64,000 bases of DNA. Source: Vulgatibacter sp035565615. GTDB taxonomy: Bacteria > Myxococcota > Myxococcia > Myxococcales > Vulgatibacteraceae. Made by a program: the position numbers and the translations under genes. The notes under the pieces were generated by a model. That model did not search any database and was not told where the DNA came from. It saw nothing but the letters and a program-made list of their open reading frames with translations. Location of the stretch: the NCBI GenBank assembly GCA_035565615.1, contig DATMSB010000071.1, forward strand, positions 3,512-67,511, read 5' to 3'. Below are positions 59,123-64,000 of the stretch, one piece after another. The stretch's first letter is position 1, and the number at the start of each line of letters is the position of its first letter.

Positions 59123-60259
59123 TCATCCGGAGATGAGCCGGTCGAAGATCTCCTCGGCCGTCTGGAAGCGGTCGTCGGGATCCTTGCGCAGGAGCTTGTG
59201 GGCGATCCGCGCCAGCTCCTCGTCGGCGTGGGGGTTGTGGGTGAAGAGGGAGGGAGGCTCGCCCTCGAGGATCTTCTGCCACAGCTCCACCGGCGTGTGC
59301 GCGTCGAAGGGCGGCCTCCCCGCGAGCAGCTCGTAGATGACGACGCCCAGCGAGTAGAGGTCGGCCCGCCCGTCCAGCGTCTCGCCCAGGGCCTGCTCCG
59401 GCGCCATGTACCGGTAGGTCCCCACCACCCGGCCCCTCGCGGTGACGGTGGCGTCCTCGGCGAGGAACTTCGCCAGACCGAAGTCCATCAGCCGCACGTG
59501 GCGATCCTCGTCCACGAGGATGTTGCCGGGCTTGAGATCCCGGTGCACCAGGCCGTGGGCGTGGATGTAGCCGAGCGCCTCACATACCTGCAGGAGCGCG
59601 TCCTTGAGGCGGCCGATGCGCTCGGGGCGGTTGAGCTCGCGGGTGCGAGGCGTCGCCGAGAGGAGAGGGCGGGGCGGTTCGTCCGACTCGTCGAAGGAGC
59701 CGAAGTGCGTCGGCCAGAGGAGGGAGTCCTCGTCCGAGTCCGTCCCCGAGGCCTCCTCGCCGGTGTCGGGCTCGTCGCCGAGGCGTGCGTACTCCTCGAG
59801 GGCGCGGCGCGCGCCCGACAGATCGGAGCGATCCACGAAGCCGGTGTCGGGCTCGCCGAGGAGCGCCTCGACGTCGAAGGGGCGGCCCGACGTCTCGGCC
59901 GACGGCGCGCCGTCCCGCACGTGCACCTGCGCGACCGGCCGCTGCGGCGGCCCCTCCGAGAGGGAGAGGTAGCTGCGCAGATCCAGCCCCTCGACCAGCT
60001 CCATCACCAGGTAGGGGTAGCCGTGGTGCACGCCGGCGTCGAAGACCCGGACCACGTTGGGATGGGCGAGCTGGGCGAGGGTCTCGAACTCCCGCGCCAT
60101 CCGCTTGGCGGCGACGGGCTCGAGGGCGGCACCGGTGGAGAGGAGCTTGAGCGCGACCTCGTCGCCGGTGCGGCGATCGACCGCGCGGAAGACGGTTCCG
60201 ATCCCGCCTTTCCCGAGGGTGGAGCGGATGCGATAGGGGCCGACGAGCCGAGGGGGCAC
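59123..60259 (-). CDS. Ser/Thr protein kinase with insertion in the kinase domain
   Basis: A 378-residue cytoplasmic kinase with no membrane helix. Catalytic motifs are complete: LGKGGIGTVF, Lys38, HRDLKPGN (239-246), DFG (259-261), GTYRYMAPEQ. Between the hinge (about 87-98) and the HRD helix is an acidic, probably disordered insertion of about 110 residues (100-210) with two near-repeats, GEPDTGF and DEPDTGE. The GTG at 60259 has no ribosome site; its promoter ends seven bases before it. It is divergent from uppS. Confidence 0.9.
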   Translation of the reverse strand: MPPRLVGPYRIRSTLGKGGIGTVFRAVDRRTGDEVALKLLSTGAALEPVAAKRMAREFETLAQLAHPNVVRVFDAGVHHGYPYLVMELVEGLDLRSYLSLSEGPPQRPVAQVHVRDGAPSAETSGRPFDVEALLGEPDTGFVDRSDLSGARRALEEYARLGDEPDTGEEASGTDSDEDSLLWPTHFGSFDESDEPPRPLLSATPRTRELNRPERIGRLKDALLQVCEALGYIHAHGLVHRDLKPGNILVDEDRHVRLMDFGLAKFLAEDATVTARGRVVGTYRYMAPEQALGETLDGRADLYSLGVVIYELLAGRPPFDAHTPVELWQKILEGEPPSLFTHNPHADEELARIAHKLLRKDPDDRFQTAEEIFDRLISG

Positions 60260-60266
60260 GGGCTCG

Positions 60267-60296
60267 ATTCTGGGGCCAAAACGCCCCTCGGGTCAA
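60267..60296 (-). promoter_or_regulatory. Promoter of the insertion-bearing kinase
   Basis: On the minus strand TTGACC and CAGAAT are 18 bases apart. The -10 ends seven bases before the GTG start; no Shine-Dalgarno sequence is present. Confidence 0.55.
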
Positions 60297-60332
60297 AAGC
60301 GTGGACGTCGAGAGCGGGCGCATCGCCTGACC

Positions 60333-60361
60333 TTGACCTGCCCCACCACGCTAGCTAGGGT
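60333..60361 (+). promoter_or_regulatory. uppS promoter
   Basis: TTGACC and TAGGGT are 17 bases apart. The -10 ends nine bases before the GTG of uppS, so the leader would be about three bases long. Confidence 0.55.
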
Positions 60362-60370
60362 CCGCGCCGC

Positions 60371-61141
60371 GTGACCAGAATGGAGCGAGATCTCCGCGCC
60401 GAAGTGGCTGCGGGCGAGGTGCCGGCCCACGTCGGCATCATCATGGACGGCAACGGTCGCTGGGCCGAGCTCCGCGGCCTGCCGAGGCTCGAAGGGCATC
60501 GGGTGGGCTCCGAGAGCGTGCGGGCGATCACCACCGCCGCCCGGGAGCTCGGGGTGGAGGCCCTCACCCTCTACGCCTTCTCCTCGCAGAACTGGTCGCG
60601 GCCCGAGGAGGAGGTCTCGGGGCTGATGGATCTCCTCCGCGAGTACCTCCTGCGCGAGCGCCCCACCGTGATGGAGAACGGGATCCGCTTCCAGGCGATC
60701 GGCGACCTGGCGCTGCTGCCGGAGCGGGTGCGGGAGCCGATGGACGAGCTCACCGAGGTCTCCCGCGGCAACGACGGCATGCTCCTCACCCTGGCCCTGA
60801 GCTACGGCGGGAGGGAGGAGCTGGCCCACGCCGCCAGGGCCATCGCCTTCGAGGTCGCCGCGGGCCGCCTCGACCCCGACGCGGTGGACATGGACGTCTT
60901 CGCCGCGCACCTGCAGAGCGCCAGCCTCCCCGACTTGGACCTGTGCATCCGCACCAGCGGCGAGCTGCGCGTCTCCAATTTCCTCCCTTGGCAGATCGCC
61001 TACGCCGAGCTGGTGGTCACCGACCTGCTCTGGCCCGACTTCCGCGAAGAGGCCTTCTACGAGGCCCTCCTCGCCTTCCGCCGCAGGGAGCGGCGCTTCG
61101 GACTCGTGAGCGCCCAGCTCCGAGGCGGTCCGCGCTCATGA
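60371..61141 (+). CDS. uppS: Undecaprenyl diphosphate synthase (isoprenyl transferase)
   Basis: A 256-residue cis-prenyltransferase that makes the C55 lipid carrier for peptidoglycan. MDGNGRWAELRGLPRLEGHR, FSSQNWSRP, and the C-terminal RTSGELRVSNFLPWQIAYAEL are diagnostic. The GTG at 60371 (VTRMERDLRAE) has no ribosome site; an in-frame ATG at 60380 is an alternative. The stop overlaps cdsA (ATGA). It is the first gene of the uppS-cdsA-dxr-rseP operon. Confidence 0.96.
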   Translation: MTRMERDLRAEVAAGEVPAHVGIIMDGNGRWAELRGLPRLEGHRVGSESVRAITTAARELGVEALTLYAFSSQNWSRPEEEVSGLMDLLREYLLRERPTVMENGIRFQAIGDLALLPERVREPMDELTEVSRGNDGMLLTLALSYGGREELAHAARAIAFEVAAGRLDPDAVDMDVFAAHLQSASLPDLDLCIRTSGELRVSNFLPWQIAYAELVVTDLLWPDFREEAFYEALLAFRRRERRFGLVSAQLRGGPRS

Positions 61142-61977
61142 ACGAGAGGAACCGCAACCTGCTCGTGCGGATCGCTTCGGCGCTGGTGCTCCTGCCGGTG
61201 GTCCTCCTGCTGCTGTGGCTGGGGGGCGTCGCCACGATCCTGCTGGTGGCGGTCGGCATCGCGCTGGTCACGATCGAGCTCTACCAGATGGCCGGGATCC
61301 GGCTGCGGCATCCCGCGGCGATCTTCGGCGTCCTCGCCTCCGCCTCGCTGGCCTGGATGGCCGCCTCGGTGGACACCCGCTGGCCGGGCATCCTCGGGGT
61401 CCTGGCGCTGACGCCGCTGTTCTCGCTGGCGATGCACACGCTGCTGCCGCCGGAGGGGGATCTGCGCCGGGCCACCGCCTCCGCCGCCTTCGTCGCCCTG
61501 GCCCCGGCCTACGTCGGCCTGTGCCTCTCGGCGGTGGTGGGGCTGCGATCGCTCGAGACCGGCGCCTACGCCTGGACGCTGGTGGCGCTCGGCGTCACCT
61601 GGGGCAACGACACGGGCGCCTACTTCGCCGGGCGCCTCTTCGGCAGGCGCAAGCTCTACCCGCGGGTCTCCCCCAACAAGACGTGGGAGGGGTTCTTCGG
61701 CGGGATGGCCTCGTCGGTCCTCGTCTGTTTCCTCGTCGACTGGATCCTCGACTCCGAGAGCCTGCGCGCCGTCGACTGCGCCATCGTCGGCGTGGTGGGC
61801 GCGTGCCTCGGTCCGATGGGGGATCTGTCGGAGTCGATGTTGAAGCGGGCGTTCGGCGTGAAGGATTCGGGTCGGCTCATGCCGGGGCACGGCGGGATCT
61901 ACGATCGCGTGGACGCCTTGATCTTCGTGGCGCCCTGGGTCTACGCGTACCAGCACTTCATCCGCGCGCTCGATTGA
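61138..61977 (+). CDS. cdsA: Phosphatidate cytidylyltransferase
   Basis: A 279-residue inner-membrane enzyme that makes CDP-diacylglycerol for phospholipid synthesis. It has seven to eight membrane helices and the family signature at the C-terminus: GDLSESMLKRAFGVKDSG followed by LMPGHGGIYDRVD. ATG 61138 overlaps the uppS stop by four bases. Confidence 0.95.
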   Translation: MNERNRNLLVRIASALVLLPVVLLLLWLGGVATILLVAVGIALVTIELYQMAGIRLRHPAAIFGVLASASLAWMAASVDTRWPGILGVLALTPLFSLAMHTLLPPEGDLRRATASAAFVALAPAYVGLCLSAVVGLRSLETGAYAWTLVALGVTWGNDTGAYFAGRLFGRRKLYPRVSPNKTWEGFFGGMASSVLVCFLVDWILDSESLRAVDCAIVGVVGACLGPMGDLSESMLKRAFGVKDSGRLMPGHGGIYDRVDALIFVAPWVYAYQHFIRALD

Positions 61978-61988
61978 GGAGAGGGCTC

Positions 61989-63161
61989 ATGCGCAAGGTC
62001 TCGATCCTCGGCTCCACGGGATCGGTGGGGACGAGCGCCCTGGAGGTGATCGGCCGGTTCCCCGAACGCTTCGAGGTGGTGGGCCTCGCCGCCGGGGCGC
62101 AGGTGGAGCGGCTCGCGGCCCAGGTGCGCGCGCATCGGCCGCGGGTGGTGTCGGTGGCGACGGAGGAGGCGGCCGCCGCCCTCGCCGGCCTGATCCCCGC
62201 CGGGGAGCGCCCCGAGATCCTCGTCGGCGACGAGGGCGCCGCGGCGGTGGCGTCCCTGGGCGAGATCGACTTCGTCCTCGCCGCGATCGCCGGCAGCGCC
62301 GGGATGCGCCCCACCGCCGCCGCGGTGGAGGCCGGCAAGAAGGTGGGCCTCGCCAACAAGGAGTCGATGGTCCTCGCCGGCGAGTACCTCATGGCGAAGG
62401 TCCGGCAGACGGGCGCGCCGATCCTCCCGGTGGACAGCGAGCACTCCGCGATCTTTCAGTGCCTCGCCGGGCACCACCGCGAGGACGTGCGGCGGCTCCT
62501 GCTCACGGCGAGCGGCGGCCCCTGCCGCACCTGGGACGCGGCGCGGATCGAGGCGTGCACCCCCGCCGAAGCGCTCAAGCATCCCAACTGGTCGATGGGG
62601 GCGAAGATCACCATCGACTCCGCCACCCTGATGAACAAGGGCCTCGAGGTGATCGAGGCCCGCTGGCTCTTCGATCTGCCCCCGGAGCAGATCGAGATCG
62701 TCGTCCACCCCGAGTCCGTGGTGCACTCGATGGTGGAGTACGTGGACGGGAGCGTGGTGGCGCAGCTCGGCACCCCGGACATGCGCGGCCCCATCGCCTA
62801 CGCGCTCTCCTGGCCGGGGCCGCGGCTCCCCCTCGCCCTGCCGCCCCTGGACCTGCCGTCGCTGGGGACGCTCGCCTTCGAGGAGCCCGATCCGGTCCGC
62901 TTCCCCGCCTTCCGGCTCGCCTACGAGGCGCTGCGGATGGGCGGCACCGCGCCGGCGGTCGCCAGCGGCGCGGACGAGGCGGCGGTGGCGTCCTTCCTGG
63001 CCGGGCGCATCCCTCTCCCGGCGATCTCGTCGGCCATCGCCCACGCCCTGGAGACCCACCGCGTGCGCCCCGTTGCCTCGGTCGAGGACGCGATCGACGC
63101 GTCGGACGAGGGCAAGCGCCTTGCGGACAGTTGGCTGGCCGGAAGGTTTGGAAGGGATTAA
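61989..63161 (+). CDS. dxr: 1-deoxy-D-xylulose 5-phosphate reductoisomerase
   Basis: A 390-residue enzyme of the MEP pathway for isoprenoid precursors; it converts DXP to MEP with NADPH. GSTGSVGTSALEV is the NADPH site; the metal and substrate region has LPVDSEHSAIFQ and ASGGPCRTW, and NWSMGAKITIDSATLMNKG follows. GAGGAGAGGG precedes the ATG. It supplies the precursor used by UppS in the same operon. Confidence 0.96.
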   Translation: MRKVSILGSTGSVGTSALEVIGRFPERFEVVGLAAGAQVERLAAQVRAHRPRVVSVATEEAAAALAGLIPAGERPEILVGDEGAAAVASLGEIDFVLAAIAGSAGMRPTAAAVEAGKKVGLANKESMVLAGEYLMAKVRQTGAPILPVDSEHSAIFQCLAGHHREDVRRLLLTASGGPCRTWDAARIEACTPAEALKHPNWSMGAKITIDSATLMNKGLEVIEARWLFDLPPEQIEIVVHPESVVHSMVEYVDGSVVAQLGTPDMRGPIAYALSWPGPRLPLALPPLDLPSLGTLAFEEPDPVRFPAFRLAYEALRMGGTAPAVASGADEAAVASFLAGRIPLPAISSAIAHALETHRVRPVASVEDAIDASDEGKRLADSWLAGRFGRD

Positions 63162-63173
63162 GGTTGGGAGACG

Positions 63174-64000
63174 ATGAGTCTGGCCCCGCTCCACATCCTC
63201 TCGGTCGTCGTGCTCCTGGGCGGCCTGATCTTCTTCCACGAGCTGGGGCACTTCCTCGTCGCCAAGGCGTTCCGGGTGAAGGTCCTCCGGTTCTCGATCG
63301 GCTTCGGGCCCAAGCTCGTGGGCTTCACCTGGGGTGAGACCGAGTACCGGATCGCCCTCCTGCCCCTGGGCGGCTACGTGAAGATGGCGGGGGACGATCC
63401 CTCCACGCCGGTGGAACCGGCGGACGCGGGCCGCGGCTTCCTCGAGCAGAGCCCGTGGAGGCGGATGGCGATCGCCTTCGCCGGGCCGGCCTTCAACCTG
63501 ATCTTCCCGCTGCTGGCGTACTTCGCCGTCTTCTCGCTGCAGACCGAGGCGATTGCCCCGCACGTTGGGCAGGTGATCGCGGGGATGCCCGCCGAGAAGG
63601 CGGGGCTCCTCCCGGGCGACCGCATCGTCGCCATCGACGGGGAGCCCGTCCACGCCTTCCAGGATCTGCGCCGCTTCGTCGATCCCGCCGCCGGTCGTCC
63701 CCTCGAGATGGAGGTGGAGCGGGCCGGGGCGAGAACCAAGGTCGCGGTGACGCCCGAGGCCTTCGTCGAGCAGGATCCCATCGAGTCGGTGACGGTGGGC
63801 AAGATCGGCATCGTCCCCAACCCCGCGGCGCCGGTGGTCGGGGTGGGCGAGGGCGGCCTCGCCTTCGAGGCGGGCTTGCGCACGTTCGACCGGATCGTCT
63901 CGGTGGGCGGCGCGGCGGTGGGCTCCATCGACGAGGCCCTGGCCCTCATCGAGGAGAGGGCCCGGGCGGGCGCTCCCTTCGAGATCGTGGCCACCCGCCT
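63174..64000 (+). CDS. rseP: Site-2 metalloprotease RseP, 3' end outside window
   Basis: 275 residues of an M50 intramembrane protease that cuts membrane-bound anti-sigma factors. The zinc motif HELGH is in the first membrane helix (GLIFFHELGHFLVAK), followed by GFGPKLVGF and YRIALLPLGGYVKMAGDDP. Two PDZ domains are visible (about 125-190 and 215-275). The second membrane region with the DG motif lies beyond the window. ATG 63174 follows GGGAG. Confidence 0.95.
   Translation, partial: MSLAPLHILSVVVLLGGLIFFHELGHFLVAKAFRVKVLRFSIGFGPKLVGFTWGETEYRIALLPLGGYVKMAGDDPSTPVEPADAGRGFLEQSPWRRMAIAFAGPAFNLIFPLLAYFAVFSLQTEAIAPHVGQVIAGMPAEKAGLLPGDRIVAIDGEPVHAFQDLRRFVDPAAGRPLEMEVERAGARTKVAVTPEAFVEQDPIESVTVGKIGIVPNPAAPVVGVGEGGLAFEAGLRTFDRIVSVGGAAVGSIDEALALIEERARAGAPFEIVATR

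Overview
The window is about 70% GC, with dense genes, short gaps and many GTG and TTG starts. The gene content suggests a member of the Myxococcota or a related deltaproteobacterial group. It includes two eukaryote-type Ser/Thr kinases, paired Hsp70 proteins with DUF2760 and DUF3731, glycine-rich RRM protein, GldA/F/G-type ABC genes, a Flp pilin, and CIRCE control of groES-groEL. This is an inference from gene content; there is no rRNA gene to confirm it. I see no tRNA, rRNA, CRISPR array, phage or insertion sequence.

Layout. 1-1541: end of an acyl-CoA desaturase and a lipoprotein. 1633-9560: a copper/silver locus with a cupredoxin lipoprotein, a Cys-rich exported protein, cusC-cusB-cusA (CusB carries three metal-binding modules; CusA keeps all three metal-binding Met residues) and a small exported CPMM protein. 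9916-15924: a chaperone island of DUF2760, Hsp70, a ubiquitin-protease-type (UBP) zinc finger protein and Hsp70-DUF3731. 16132-24994: speA, an RRM protein, an M23 peptidase, an OmpA-like protein, an S1-repeat protein and a Ser/Thr kinase. 24995-31022: lnt, TlpA-type thioredoxin, a barrel protein, an Anabaena sensory rhodopsin transducer (ASRT) homologue, a YbdG-type MscS channel and a methyltransferase. 31157-37173: acylphosphatase-ligA divergent from rho, then rpmE and a DUF1385 protein. 37281-42170: a Crp/Fnr regulator, an NtrC-type regulator with a degenerate histidine kinase, a Flp pilin and a TPR protein. 42374-50830: an orphan ABC ATPase, smc with a small membrane protein, glutaredoxin, groES-groEL and rpoZ. 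50988-55566: a four-gene gliding-type ABC operon. 55956-60259: lysC, a DnaC-like loader with a partner, and a second kinase. 60371-64000: uppS-cdsA-dxr-rseP, cut by the window end.

How the parts work together. The Cus genes form one translationally coupled efflux pump flanked by small exported thiol-rich or Met-rich proteins that may handle periplasmic copper. DUF2760 and the two Hsp70s look like a dedicated chaperone module into which a zinc finger gene has been placed. The uppS-cdsA-dxr-rseP and ligA, rho-rpmE, smc and groESL blocks are housekeeping. The least explained features are the zinc finger between the Hsp70s, a palindrome cluster upstream of the Crp-like gene, a hairpin that exactly fills the rho promoter spacer, and several genes whose predicted promoters lie so close to the start codon that their mRNAs should be leaderless.
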